64,000 nucleotides of DNA from Sphingobacteriales bacterium (GCA_016700115.1 CP064999.1:5761501-5825500); one strand, 5' to 3'; counted from the stretch's first letter, positions 8,295 through 17,527 are shown. Translations and numbers: made by a program. Notes: generated from the letters alone by a model not told the origin.

Positions 8295-9856
8295 CTGTAA
8301 CTCCGCAATTTCATAGGTAATAGGTGTAAAAAAAATGCTGGAAGCCTTGTTTTAAGAAGAATTGGCTCTACCTTTGTTATTCCCTAATCATAGGTAATAG
8401 TTATGGCGCATCCTGATTGGGTTTTGACACACAAGATTAAAGGTTCCGAAATAAAGTTTATAAACGGAAATTACTACTTATACAAGGTTAGTAGTCGTTG
8501 GAACAAAGAAAAGAAACGCGCTGAAAAGATAAGTGGGGAGTTTATTGGTAGAATTACTCCAGAGGGATTATTAACCCGTTCTACCGGAACTCCTCAAATA
8601 TTGGCTAAGTCTGTCAGTGTTAAAGAATACGGTGCTTCTCATTATCTTTACAAAGAACATACCGATATTTTGCAAGCATTACAGACCCACTTTCCAGATT
8701 GGCATAAGGAATTATTTGTTTTATCTGCCTATCGCCTATTGCACCACGCCCCGTTAAAAAACATGCCCCTGTACTATGAACAGTCCTACTTATCAGAATT
8801 ACTGCCGGCAGCCCAATTAAGCGATAAGAACATTACTGCCCTTTTGCGTTCTGTAGGATCACAAAGGGAACAGATAGTCAACTGCCTCAAAGCATTGATG
8901 AAAGGCAATAGTTTTATTTTATTGGATGTTACGCATATTACCTCATTTTCTGAGGAGCTGGATCTTGCACAAGTAGGGTATAATAGTCAGCGAACTTTTG
9001 ACCCACAGGTTAACTTGTTTTTCATGTTTTCCACCGATTTGTCTCTACCTGTTTATTATCGACTGCTTCCCGGTAATGTACGTGATGTTTCTGCCATGAA
9101 ATTGAGTATCCTGGAGAGCGGACTTCAAAATATTATCATTGTTGCCGATAAAGGCTTCTGCTCTCAAAAAAATATTGCCGACCTCGATGAGGCACAGCTA
9201 ATGTATCTGCTGCCTTTGCGTCGGAATTCAAGTCTTGTCAATTACACTCCTTTGCATACTAACAAAGGGCAGCAACTCCAGTACTTTCTTTATAAACAAC
9301 AACCCATTTGGTACTACACTATCCAACTACCGGACAATAAACGAATTATTGTCTTTGTGAATGACTACCTCAAGGCAACCGAAAAACAAGACTTTATTCG
9401 TAGAATAGAAAACCAAACAAAGGGCTATGATATGGACACCTTCTATCAGAAGCAAGATGCCTTTGGCACCTTGGCACTGCTAACCAACCTCCCAGATGAC
9501 TATCAGCCTGAACAGATTTATCAACGATACAAAACCCGAACCCATATCGAGCAACTCTTTGATGCGTTCAAAAACATTTTACATGCTGACCGTACTTACA
9601 TGAGAGGAGGAGCAGAGATGGAAGCATGGCTGTTCATCAATTTCATGGCAACAGTTTTTTACTATCAACTCTACAAAATATTAACAGAGAGGAGATTACT
9701 AAAAAAATATACCCCCAAAGATATTCTCCTACATTTATCCGGTATAAAAACCTTAAAAATTAATCAGAACTGGGAAATCGCTGAAATACCTAAGAAAACA
9801 GCAGAATTGATCGTCAAAATCGAAAAACCTATTACCTAAATCCTGCGGAGTTACAG
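8295..9856 (+). mobile_element. IS4/IS1634-superfamily insertion sequence, complete
   Basis: Inverted repeats: CTGTAACTCCGCA at 8295-8307 and its complement at 9844-9856, with a further matching block AGGTAATAGGT on the inner side of each end. The 6-bp target duplication ATTAAT is at 8289-8294 and 9857-9862. Length 1562 bp with one intact transposase gene, so it may be active. The inner left sequence TCATAGGTAATAG is repeated directly before the transposase start (8390-8402). Confidence 0.85.
8403..9839 (+). CDS. IS4-superfamily (YREK) DDE transposase
   Basis: Intact 478-residue transposase. Catalytic acids are visible: Asp in FILLDVTHI, Asp in IIVADKGFCS, and Glu in the YREK signature Y-KT-R-THI-E-QLFDAF-K (YKTRTHIEQLFDAFK) that defines the IS4/IS1634 superfamily. 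The stop codon TAA lies within the right inverted repeat, so the gene fills the element. ATG 8403 follows a repeat of the subterminal sequence. The IS1634 subgroup is possible from length and the 6-bp target duplication, but I could not decide between subgroups. Confidence 0.88.
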   Translation: MAHPDWVLTHKIKGSEIKFINGNYYLYKVSSRWNKEKKRAEKISGEFIGRITPEGLLTRSTGTPQILAKSVSVKEYGASHYLYKEHTDILQALQTHFPDWHKELFVLSAYRLLHHAPLKNMPLYYEQSYLSELLPAAQLSDKNITALLRSVGSQREQIVNCLKALMKGNSFILLDVTHITSFSEELDLAQVGYNSQRTFDPQVNLFFMFSTDLSLPVYYRLLPGNVRDVSAMKLSILESGLQNIIIVADKGFCSQKNIADLDEAQLMYLLPLRRNSSLVNYTPLHTNKGQQLQYFLYKQQPIWYYTIQLPDNKRIIVFVNDYLKATEKQDFIRRIENQTKGYDMDTFYQKQDAFGTLALLTNLPDDYQPEQIYQRYKTRTHIEQLFDAFKNILHADRTYMRGGAEMEAWLFINFMATVFYYQLYKILTERRLLKKYTPKDILLHLSGIKTLKINQNWEIAEIPKKTAELIVKIEKPIT

Positions 9857-9883
9857 ATTAATAGAAAATCAAACACTAACGAC

Positions 9884-11656
9884 ATGAATATCATTAATTT
9901 ACTGAACCATACTCTGCTAAGAACAATGGTTATTGGAGTAATAACTTTATTGATTTCCGGTAACTTTTGTTTTGGGCAAACTAAAAACGACCAACTTAAC
10001 GAATTGCTTAATCAATATTTTGAATATGGAAAATTTAACGGCTCCGTATTGGTTGCCGAGCAAGGTAAGGTTATATTTAAAAAAGGATTCGGACCGGCAA
10101 ATATGGAATGGGATATTCCCAATATGCCAAATACTAAACATCGTTTAGGTTCTATCACGAAGCAATTTACTGCTATGTTAATATTGCAGTTTGCCTCTGA
10201 AGGCAAATTAGACTTACACGCACCTATCTCCAAATATCTTCCAGATTATCCCAAAGAAAAAGGGGATAAAATAACGACACATCACTTACTAATTCATAGT
10301 TCCGGAATTCCAAATTACACTTCATTTCCGGGATTTTTTGAGGAAGTGAGTCGCGATTACTATAAACCGGAAGAGTTTGTTAAAAGGTTTCAGGATAAGG
10401 AATTGGAATTTACACCGGGTGAAAAATTTAGTTATAGCAACTCAGGTTATTTTCTTTTAGGTGTAATCATAGAAAAACTCACAGGTAAGACCTATGAAAA
10501 AATGTTACATGATAAAATATTTAGTCCTTTAGGCATGAATGATTCCGGTTACGATAATCATGGAGAAATAATAATGAACAGAGCAACCGGTTATGAAAAA
10601 AATGGAAACAGCTTTGTCAACTCGAACTATTTAGACATGTCTATTCCCTATTCCGCAGGCTCTTTATATTCTACTGTTGAGGATTTATACATCTGGGATC
10701 AGGCACTATATACCGAAAAATTGCTGCCACAAAAATACATGGATATGTTTTTCAAACCGTACATATCCTCTTTTGATAATTTTCATTATGCGTATGGTTG
10801 GGGAGTAGGTAAAGAGGCAATCGGAAACTCAACAGATAGTATAGCTGTGATTTCACATGGAGGCGGAATCAATGGCTTTAATACGATTATTTCGCGTTCA
10901 AACTCTGATAAATCTTTGGTCATACTTTTAAACAATACGGGAGGTGCGCCGCTAAACCAAATGACAAGAGCCATTTGGGGCGTAATGTATGGCAAGCCCT
11001 ATGATCTGCCAAAAAAATCTCTGGCTTATGATCTTTTAAATGTGATCAAAGCTAAAGGGATTAAAGAAGGTGTTATATATTTTAATTCAAATAAAGACTC
11101 GAAAACGTTTGAATTAAATGAAAACGAGATGAACCAAATTGGCTACCGGTTAATGAGTGAAGGTAGTGTTGAAGAAGCTGCTCAGGTTTTTAAGTTAAAT
11201 ATCGAAGCCTTTCCCGAGTCATTTAATGTTTACGATAGTTACGCAGAAGCTTTAATGAATTTAGGTGAAAATGAAGGAGCGATAAAAAATTATAAAATTT
11301 CAGTAGAAATGAATCCGGCTAATCAAAATGGAATTAATATGCTGAAAAAATTAGGAATAGACACCGGTAGTTTGGAAAAAGAGATAATTGTACCTGAAGA
11401 TATTTTAAAAACCTATACCGGCAAATATGAACTAATGCCGGGTTTCATTATAACTATTACCAAAGACGGCAATCAGTTGAAAGCTCAGGCTACCGAGCAA
11501 TCAATGGCGGATATTTTTCCAAAGTCCAATGATGTTTTTTATTTAAAGGTAGTCCCTGCCCAAATCACCTTTAACAAAGGAAAAAATGGGGAAATTGAAA
11601 GTTTAACCCTTTTGCAGGGTGGAAAAGAGATGAAAGGCAAAAAGTTAGCTAAATAA
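9884..11656 (+). CDS. Secreted serine hydrolase (beta-lactamase/penicillin-binding fold) with TPR tail
   Basis: A 590-residue protein with a signal peptide (about 1-31, ending in FCFGQ). The serine hydrolase core has the SxxK motif SITK (Ser90, Lys93), the YxN motif YSN (184-186) and the third motif HGGG near 326. These are the class C beta-lactamase/D-peptidase (PF00144) catalytic groups, and they act on peptides or esters in the periplasm; antibiotic hydrolysis should not be assumed. After about residue 400 comes a TPR-like helical region (SVEEAAQVFKLNIEAFPESFN...), then a beta-rich C-terminal domain as in many Bacteroidota homologues. It starts 21 bp after the IS4-type target repeat, which may have replaced its promoter. 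Confidence 0.88.
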   Translation: MNIINLLNHTLLRTMVIGVITLLISGNFCFGQTKNDQLNELLNQYFEYGKFNGSVLVAEQGKVIFKKGFGPANMEWDIPNMPNTKHRLGSITKQFTAMLILQFASEGKLDLHAPISKYLPDYPKEKGDKITTHHLLIHSSGIPNYTSFPGFFEEVSRDYYKPEEFVKRFQDKELEFTPGEKFSYSNSGYFLLGVIIEKLTGKTYEKMLHDKIFSPLGMNDSGYDNHGEIIMNRATGYEKNGNSFVNSNYLDMSIPYSAGSLYSTVEDLYIWDQALYTEKLLPQKYMDMFFKPYISSFDNFHYAYGWGVGKEAIGNSTDSIAVISHGGGINGFNTIISRSNSDKSLVILLNNTGGAPLNQMTRAIWGVMYGKPYDLPKKSLAYDLLNVIKAKGIKEGVIYFNSNKDSKTFELNENEMNQIGYRLMSEGSVEEAAQVFKLNIEAFPESFNVYDSYAEALMNLGENEGAIKNYKISVEMNPANQNGINMLKKLGIDTGSLEKEIIVPEDILKTYTGKYELMPGFIITITKDGNQLKAQATEQSMADIFPKSNDVFYLKVVPAQITFNKGKNGEIESLTLLQGGKEMKGKKLAK

Positions 11657-12077
11657 AGAGGCAGATAAATTGAAAACCTGAGGTTGGAATAAAATCCATA
11701 ATATTTAATCGGGTTGTAGTATTGTTACGCGGTTAATCGGAAGGCGTAAGAGTTTGAAACCTTAGTAACAATACGGCGACAGTTAGTTTGAAAACTTTAT
11801 TACCTTATTTCTTATTCCTGTTTTAATATCACCCATACAGGGTTCTGTGAGACTTGGCAGATGTCTGATGCAATCATTGCACCTCTTTGGTGTAGTATTT
11901 TTGAAGGGCTTTTTAAGAAATGTTCAGTTGCTTTTTCGAAAATCCTTACGAGATTAGCCTTTAAGAGGAAATAAGCTCCGACTTTACTTGCTGGTTCGAC
12001 AGGCTTGCCAACCGTTCATCACTCCCCTTCTTTTTTTCAAGTAGAACCCAAAATAATTACCGAATTGATTTTCAACC
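11657..12077. other. Gap with IS remnants and an unidentified open stretch
   Basis: Contains an IS982 end relic at 11678-11696 and a stem candidate (GTATTGTTAC near 11717 with GTAACAATAC near 11766). On the minus strand a 62-codon frame without ATG (about 12000 to 11812) reads SKVGAYFLLKANLVRIFEKA and later SKILHQRGAMIASDICQVS. It looks like a decayed coding fragment that I do not recognise. Confidence 0.4.
11678..11696 (+). repeat. Solitary IS982 end
   Basis: CCTGAGGTTGGAATAAAAT matches the left terminus of the IS982 copy at 7021 (ACGTGAGGTTGGAATTAAAT) except near its tips. No transposase follows, so it is a leftover end or a chance resemblance to the same repeat. Confidence 0.45.
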
Positions 12078-12310
12078 TCTTGTTCTTTAGAGTTTGAGGT
12101 TGAACACCCAATTTTGACATATCCAAAGGCTCAAGTTAAGCATCTATAAACAGAATAGGGTAATCGGCACATTGCTGCTCTCAAGACAGAATATTTCCTT
12201 AGTTGTCGAAAAGATCCCTGAAGGAATGGCATGACATAAAATTGAGCATTTTTTCATAGTGTAAAATAGTTTGGTACTTTTGTATAGTTTTTGCACAAAC
12301 TGACTTTGAT
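12078..12310 (-). repeat. IS1182-type 5'-end relic, copy 2
   Basis: The minus strand, in one frame with two stops, reads LFIDA-stop-LEPLDMSKLGVQPQTLK, the same transposase N-terminal segment as in copies 1 and 3. Its upstream side shares the T-rich GCATTTTTTC block, GTAAAATAG and a TACTTTTG box (12275-12282), then GCACAAACTGAC. The coding part is more decayed than in copies 1 and 3. Confidence 0.55.
12275..12282 (+). promoter_or_regulatory. -7 box TACTTTTG before the cytochrome gene
   Basis: TACTTTTG fits TAnnTTTG and lies 50 bp before ATG 12333. It is inside relic copy 2 at the position where copies 1 and 3 also carry such a box. A weak TTTT lies at the -33 spacing. Confidence 0.45.
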
Positions 12311-12332
12311 TGCAATGTAAAAATGAAAAAAA

Positions 12333-13325
12333 ATGAAACGATTAATCAAAATTTTAAAATGGACAGGAATTGGGCTGATTGTACTCACCCTTGGCTTTGT
12401 TGTATTTGTTCAACTGACTTGGGACAAGAAATACGAAGCTCCATATCCTGAAATTACAGCCAGTAGCGATTCTACAGTAATCGCAAGAGGTGCTTATCTT
12501 GCAAATGGACCTGCTCATTGTGGTGCTTGTCATACCAGTATGAACGATGTCCGGTTATTTGATGAAGGAAAAATGGTTGAGTTCAAAGGTGGTTGGGAAT
12601 TGTCTTTTCCAGGCTTTGGAACATTTACCGGGCCAAACATTACCTCGGATTTAGATACTGGAATAGGAAAATACACTGATTCCGAAATTGCAAGGAGCCT
12701 CCGACACGGAGTTGGAACGGACGGTAGAGCGCTTTTTCCAATGATGACATTTCAAGGAATGAGCGATGAAGACTTAACTGCAATTATTTCGTATCTGAGA
12801 ACCCTGCCACCTGTTCACAATAAAGTGAAGCCGTTTGAATACCAATTCATGTACAAAGCTCTGTTGTCAGTAGGAATGATAAAACCAGAAGGAGCAAAAG
12901 AAGCTCCACCAAAGTCTGTAAAAATTGAGCCTACCCCTGAGTATGGCAAGTACCTTGCATATAATGTTGCCAATTGTCGGTCATGTCATACTGAAGTGGA
13001 TATGAATACAGGTGAATACATCGGTAAAGACTTTGCAGGAAAGGCTTATTTTCCACCTGATGAATTTTCAGAAGGATATTCATACGTATCTCCAAACTTA
13101 ACTCCACATCAAGGAACTGGAATTATGGCAAGTTGGACTGAAGAGCAATTTGTAAATCGTTTTAAACAAGGAAGAGTACACAAAGGTAGTCCTATGCAAT
13201 GGGGAGCTTTTTCAAGAATGAACGAAGTCGAACTTAAAGCACTGTACAAGTTCTTTAAATCTATCGAACCTGTCGAAAATAACATCGAACAAATTGTTTT
13301 CGCACAGGGGGAAAAACCTAAATAA
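12333..13325 (+). CDS. Membrane-anchored diheme cytochrome c
   Basis: A 330-residue electron carrier with an N-terminal membrane anchor (about 9-30, uncleaved) and two c-type heme sites facing the periplasm: CGACH (63-67) and CRSCH (215-219), each followed by a cytochrome c fold segment. The distal Met ligands are likely in LFPMMTFQGMSDEDL and SPMQWGAFSRM. The repeat of two similar domains (ARGAYLANGPAHCGACH / YGKYLAYNVANCRSCH) resembles the cytochrome subunits of alcohol or aldehyde dehydrogenases and thiosulfate-type modules, but no partner dehydrogenase is adjacent, so its donor is unknown. Transcription probably starts from the box in relic copy 2. Confidence 0.88.
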   Translation: MKRLIKILKWTGIGLIVLTLGFVVFVQLTWDKKYEAPYPEITASSDSTVIARGAYLANGPAHCGACHTSMNDVRLFDEGKMVEFKGGWELSFPGFGTFTGPNITSDLDTGIGKYTDSEIARSLRHGVGTDGRALFPMMTFQGMSDEDLTAIISYLRTLPPVHNKVKPFEYQFMYKALLSVGMIKPEGAKEAPPKSVKIEPTPEYGKYLAYNVANCRSCHTEVDMNTGEYIGKDFAGKAYFPPDEFSEGYSYVSPNLTPHQGTGIMASWTEEQFVNRFKQGRVHKGSPMQWGAFSRMNEVELKALYKFFKSIEPVENNIEQIVFAQGEKPK

Positions 13326-13913
13326 AAATAACATGTACGCCCAACAGCGGAAATTCAATTGTACTCCCTAATCGGGTTGCACCAAGTATTAAAAAATCAT
13401 CAGGCTGTAAAAAATACCCAACAGAGCCATATATTGATAAAGATGATTTGGAGCTTACAAATAATCAGATAATTGCATGTTGCATGTTTTTAATGCAATT
13501 TTGTTTTTCTTAGTTTTTTTACAGACTGACGTTAACCGTAAGATTGAAGGAATACTATAACAGAACAAAAAACTGCCAACAACCCAAGTTTTTAAAAGGG
13601 CACCTTTCATCAAAGGATTTTGATGTTTTTTGGTTTTCCCAATCATGATAAAGCAATCCGGAATAGAAACAGTTGTGGTTGGTTTAACACAATCTGCCAA
13701 ACCATAACTCATTGACAACATAAATTTGGTTATCATTGTAACACTTTCAGCAGATATTGGAATTTACATCGGCAACAAACTTTTCAGAAAGAAACGCCAT
13801 GGTTTTTTCTATATGAAAATTACAGTGAAACTGATAATTATTTCACCTGCACTGAGTACAGGAAAAATTCAAAATTGAAAGGAATAAATTCAAAAAAACT
13901 AAAAGAACACCGG
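13326..13913. other. Gap with a partial repeat end
   Basis: No convincing gene. At 13513-13545 GTTTTTTTACAGACTGACG and the following bases match the outer end of relic copy 1 (3898-3930), a fourth partial copy without any transposase part. GCCCAACAGCGG at about 13339 resembles one arm of an integron attC site, but no partner arm was found. The stretch 13640-13870 has short open reading on the plus strand (VIIVTLSADIGIYIGNKLF) that I do not recognise. Confidence 0.4.
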
Positions 13914-14282
13914 ATGAAAGGAATTTATACTATAGCTTTACTGATCTTGTCAAACATTTTTATGACAATCGCCTGGTATGGACATTTGAAGTTCAAAGAT
14001 TTAAGTTGGTTCAATAAATTAGGACTTCCTCTCATCATTCTTATCAGTTGGGGGATTGCTCTTTTTGAATATTCTGCTCAAGTTCCTGCAAACAGAATTG
14101 GCTTTGTCGAAAATGGAGGACCTTTTAATTTGTGGCAACTAAAAGTAATTCAGGAAGTAATTACGCTGATTGTATTTACTCTGTTTACTATTCTTGTTTT
14201 TAAAAATGAGAGTTTTCGGATCAACCATTTAATTGGTTTTTGTTTTCTCATTCTTGCCGTGTATTTCATTTTTAAAAAATAG
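13914..14282 (+). CDS. DMT/DUF486-family membrane protein
   Basis: A 122-residue four-helix inner-membrane protein. The opening MKGIYTIALLILSNIFMTIAWYGHLK and the middle segment SWGIALFEYSAQVPANRIG are the two signature stretches of the DUF486 family, placed near small drug/metabolite transporters; substrate unknown. A TTG 39 bp upstream would add 13 polar residues absent from the family, so ATG 13914 is chosen. It stands alone between relic repeats with no operon partner. Confidence 0.88.
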   Translation: MKGIYTIALLILSNIFMTIAWYGHLKFKDLSWFNKLGLPLIILISWGIALFEYSAQVPANRIGFVENGGPFNLWQLKVIQEVITLIVFTLFTILVFKNESFRINHLIGFCFLILAVYFIFKK

Positions 14283-14504
14283 TTTAAAGCAAAGAAAAGA
14301 CACAGGACGACATGGGGGATAAGATTAAAGTATGCTTACAACTTGGAAGTCTGCTTCACAAATATCTCCAAAACGCCACCCCCTCCCCTCATGAAGAAAT
14401 AACAGCATTTTATAAAGGTAAAATAGGTGTTAAAAAAGGGCTTGTGTTAGGATTTTGGGTGTTTTACCCATAAATATCAGTCATTAAAAAAACACTGTTT
14501 AAAG
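14283..14504. other. Gap without recognised content
   Basis: Nothing recognisable on either strand: short frames only, no strong hairpin and no repeat match apart from the relic that follows. The region ends where relic copy 3 begins. Confidence 0.4.
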
Positions 14505-14725
14505 TTAGTCATTCAAAACCAAATTTTGACGGTCAAGTTGTTCCAAAAAAATATCAATAAACCGCAACGGGTTATTGATTCTGTAACTGCAATGAAACAG
14601 ACTGTTTTCATCTGTTGGCAGGGTATAAATTTTAGGTAGCATATTGAATAAAGATGCGCTTTTTTTATCGCCGCTAAAAACTTAATTGTATATTTGTAAA
14701 CTGCTTATTCACAAGCTGTCATTAA
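14505..14725 (-). repeat. IS1182-type 5'-end relic, copy 3
   Basis: The minus strand has a clean 45-codon frame (ATG 14642 to TAA 14505) containing INNPLRFIDIFLEQLDRQ, the IS1182 transposase N-terminus, and then a stop. Its upstream side carries the shared block CTTTTTTTATC, CTAAAA and a TATATTTG box at 14689-14696 on the plus strand, then CACAAGCTGTCATT. The box points to the decayed small gene at 14782. Confidence 0.6.
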
Positions 14726-14781
14726 AACACTCACTCTTGACGGATTGAGTGAACTTGGTTGTATAGTTCTAAAACCAAGCC

Positions 14782-14986
14782 ATGAAAAAGTTTTTAATAT
14801 CCCTTCTTTTCTTTTATAACAACTCTTGTGATCGGGCATTCAATTGCTCAGATTGGTGCTAAAAAGACTTTTGGATTTGTGCGGATTTTAAATCAAGGAA
14901 TCGTTTTTAACGAATGGGTTTTAATGGGCATCACATTAGTTGATGGGCATGTTTACAAATTAAAAAACCGAAACGGAGAATATTGA
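14782..14986 (+). pseudogene. Decayed small secreted protein gene
   Basis: ATG 14782 opens MKKFLISLLFF, then the frame must slip by one base near 14815-14820 to continue TTLVIGHSIAQIGAKKTFG and end in LKNRNGEY at a TGA (14984-14986). Joined, it would be a signal peptide plus about 47 mature residues. No family recognised. One frameshift implies loss of function or a sequence error. Confidence 0.45.
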
Positions 14987-15045
14987 GAAGGGCATATATG
15001 GGATAACCCCGGTACCTAATTGTTTAACATTAAAATTAACAGGTT

Positions 15046-16266
15046 ATGGTCAGGTTTACAGTTTCTTTGGTTCTTTTTTTCTCTTTCAATCTAATCACAG
15101 CTCAGATTAGCTGGGCACCTTATACAGGCAATCCCGTAATAGGCGAAGGATTTGCCGGCAGTTCCGATGTTTTTTACTCTCCCATGGTTTTGTCAGATAG
15201 CGGCACTTATCACATGTGGTTTACCACTAAGCAAGGCAGCACCTCCGAGCGTATTGCCTATGCCACCTCACTGGATGGCATGAACTGGGCACTTGTAGAT
15301 TCTACGGTATTAGAACCATCTTCTAACCCCAACCGGTTTGACTCTCAAAAACTGGGGCAGTGCTGGGTGATTAAAGAAAATGATACCCTGCGGATGTGGT
15401 ACTGGGGTGATGGCCCAAACATAGGCAATATAGGGTATGCCTGGTCTTTGGACGGAATAATATGGAACAAAACAGACGGATCGGGAACTGACCAAAGTAT
15501 TTTCGACAGAAACATGGACGGTTCCGGTGCGCTGGCTGTATCAACCCCATGTGTGCTCAAAGACGGAGCAACCTACCACATGTGGTATGTTCGTACACAT
15601 GTGGTTGGGGTGCAGGTAATAAGAACCCTGGCACATGCCACCTCCCCAAACGGAATTGACTGGACTAACATTCCGGGTCCCGGTCCCAACGGAACAATCA
15701 TGTCTATGGGCTCTCCCGGGGATTTTGACGAAGGGACACAAGCGTTTCCGGTTGTCATCAAACAAGGAAATGAATATTGGATGTGGTATTCCGGTGGTAA
15801 CGCTACCGGCAATATTCGAATTGGTTTCGCCAAATCTACCGATGGGCAAACGTGGACGAAGATTCCGGGTATTGCGGGTAACGGAGCAGTGCTGAGCAAT
15901 ATGCCTGACCAAATTCTGGGCGGTACGGTACTTGATGAAGAGACAACACTTAAAATGTATTATAGCATCAATAATCAGCCCGATATTCTGCTGGCTGTTT
16001 CTGAAATTATTAGTAGCATTGAGTCCACATCTGAAACAAAGCCGGAGTTTTATCCAAATCCATTTGGCAATCAGCTAATGATTCGGTTTTCAACCGGAGA
16101 ATCAGTAACTTTTTCTCTATACAACTTTCTCGGGCAACAGGTAATACAACAAACATTCACAAACTCTACACTTATTCATACAGAACAACTCGTAAATGGC
16201 ATTTACTTTTATGAGTTAAAGAACGATAAAGGAGTAAGTAAAACTGGAATTGTGGTGAAGCAATGA
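15046..16266 (+). CDS. Secreted GH43-like beta-propeller protein with T9SS tail
   Basis: A 406-residue exported protein. Signal peptide 1-19 ends in LITAQ. Residues about 20-320 contain repeated blades of the type YHMWFTTKQG...IAYATSLDGMNW and LRMWYWGDG...IGYAWSLDGIIW, the five-bladed propeller pattern of GH43/GH32-like sugar hydrolases; a clear catalytic acid triad could not be assigned, so binding rather than hydrolysis is possible. Residues about 330-406 form a Por secretion tail (FYPNPFGNQLMIRFSTGES ... GIYFYELKNDKG ... KTGIVVKQ) that directs export by the type IX system to the surface. Stands alone with no operon partner. Confidence 0.8.
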   Translation: MVRFTVSLVLFFSFNLITAQISWAPYTGNPVIGEGFAGSSDVFYSPMVLSDSGTYHMWFTTKQGSTSERIAYATSLDGMNWALVDSTVLEPSSNPNRFDSQKLGQCWVIKENDTLRMWYWGDGPNIGNIGYAWSLDGIIWNKTDGSGTDQSIFDRNMDGSGALAVSTPCVLKDGATYHMWYVRTHVVGVQVIRTLAHATSPNGIDWTNIPGPGPNGTIMSMGSPGDFDEGTQAFPVVIKQGNEYWMWYSGGNATGNIRIGFAKSTDGQTWTKIPGIAGNGAVLSNMPDQILGGTVLDEETTLKMYYSINNQPDILLAVSEIISSIESTSETKPEFYPNPFGNQLMIRFSTGESVTFSLYNFLGQQVIQQTFTNSTLIHTEQLVNGIYFYELKNDKGVSKTGIVVKQ

Positions 16267-16486
16267 AAGTTTGAAACCCAACTGCTAACAACGGCAACTA
16301 TTGCAACAACTGCCCCTAAACCTGTCATACAACTGATGGGTTAACCAAAAGCCATGATTCACAATGCTATGTGCTAAATTGCTGAAGCAGAACCACCTCA
16401 CAGTACAGGTTTGAATCAGGTGAAGAAGATTTTCTAAATCTTTCAGTTCTTTGATTTATGTGTTAACCTGTATTGGTTGGCATTGT

Positions 16487-16494
16487 TATATTTG
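16487..16494 (+). promoter_or_regulatory. -7 box TATATTTG
   Basis: TATATTTG matches TAnnTTTG and lies 63 bp before the chosen GTG start at 16558. No well-spaced -33 TTTG was found. Confidence 0.4.
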
Positions 16495-16557
16495 TAACTT
16501 TGCCACTTGTTTCAATGGTTCAACTTGTTTTTTTTCATCCATATTTTTTCATTGTCT

Positions 16558-17430
16558 GTGAAAACTACATTTGTTTGTTTCCTGTTGATGATTGCTTTTA
16601 GCAGTTTTAGCTCTTGTCAGCCTTCAGAACAGGAAAGTGATAATAACAAGGTTGCCGGTGAAACCAAACCTACTTCAGACGGGGTAAATAATAAAGCAAT
16701 TGAAGTCAATATCAAAAAGGGGTTGGACTATCTGCTGCAAAGAGGAAATGATATAGAACCCAATGCCGCAATGGTGCTTCATTTTTTGCAGCGCAAATTT
16801 TCGTTGGGCAAAGAGTATGAGTTTTCAAACTTTTTTGAAACCTATCCAATCAAAGATGCAAAGGGAAAAGCGTTGGAACGCATGGTTAATCCCAATGCAG
16901 GAGCAACTTCTGCCGAACTGGGTGTAATGTCAAAAGGAACTTCTTTGTTAGACAATCTGAGCAATACTTCTTATGCAATGAACTGCGCTTTGATGTGCGA
17001 TAAAATTCCGCTTTCTCCCGGATACTTTGCCTTATTAGAACAATTGACCGATTTAGACCGGTATTTTCTGACTCATGCCGCTTTATCTTTACAATGGTTA
17101 GAAGAAAACAACTGCCTGACCAACCGTGAAGAAGCGCAAAAGCTAAGAAAAAAACAACATGAACTCATCGCAAAACTGATTGATAAATTGGGCAAACCGA
17201 CAGACCTGCAAATGGAATCGGTTGCCATTCTGATGTATATCGGTGGAAGAGAATACCTGCAACCTGAATGGATAAACCTGATTAGTCAAAAACAGCTTTC
17301 TAACGGTGGTTGGCCTTTGGGCGAAATGTCGCAAAATAATCCGCACGATCATGCCACTGTACATGCGCTTTGGGCTTTACTCGAATATTTGCATCCCGAA
17401 GCACCCCCTACTACCTGGATTATGAAATAA
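16558..17430 (+). CDS. Lipoprotein with alpha-toroid-like C-terminus
   Basis: From GTG 16558 the protein starts VKTTFVCFLLMIAFSSFSSC, a lipoprotein signal with lipobox FSSC, so the mature protein is lipid-anchored. A start further upstream (TTG 16507) would bury the signal, hence the choice. The mature part of about 270 residues is helical. Its C-terminal end (EWINLISQKQLSNGGWPLGE, then NPHDHATVHALWALLEYL) resembles the repeating QxxDGGW and helix pattern of prenyltransferase/terpenoid-cyclase alpha-toroids, suggesting a binding scaffold. Function unknown. It is followed 97 bp later by the glycine decarboxylase gene; no shared role is evident. Confidence 0.7.
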   Translation: MKTTFVCFLLMIAFSSFSSCQPSEQESDNNKVAGETKPTSDGVNNKAIEVNIKKGLDYLLQRGNDIEPNAAMVLHFLQRKFSLGKEYEFSNFFETYPIKDAKGKALERMVNPNAGATSAELGVMSKGTSLLDNLSNTSYAMNCALMCDKIPLSPGYFALLEQLTDLDRYFLTHAALSLQWLEENNCLTNREEAQKLRKKQHELIAKLIDKLGKPTDLQMESVAILMYIGGREYLQPEWINLISQKQLSNGGWPLGEMSQNNPHDHATVHALWALLEYLHPEAPPTTWIMK

Positions 17431-17527
17431 ATAAGGGCTGCTGTATTTACTTTCTCCTTTAAAACAATGCAATTTTAAAAAACTGAACTTCCATCCATCA
17501 ACCATAAAACAGCTAAAACAATAGGTA

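Noticed and set aside
9884..11656. Antibiotic-resistance beta-lactamase
   Set aside because: SITK and YSN motifs are shared by many peptidases and esterases of this fold, and the TPR-like tail is typical of uncharacterised Bacteroidota hydrolases; no evidence of drug hydrolysis.
13326..13545. Integron cassette with attC site
   Set aside because: GCCCAACAGCGG looks like one attC arm, but no complementary GTTRRRY arm at proper distance and no integrase were found; the repeated sequence at 13513 is better explained by the IS1182-type relic end.
13455..13736. 93-residue minus-strand reading frame
   Set aside because: It crosses the repeat end at 13513-13545, has no recognisable start signal and no recognised motif.
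15310..15912. Several long antisense frames inside the 406-aa gene
   Set aside because: They follow from the GC-rich codon pattern of the propeller repeats; none has motifs or starts of its own.
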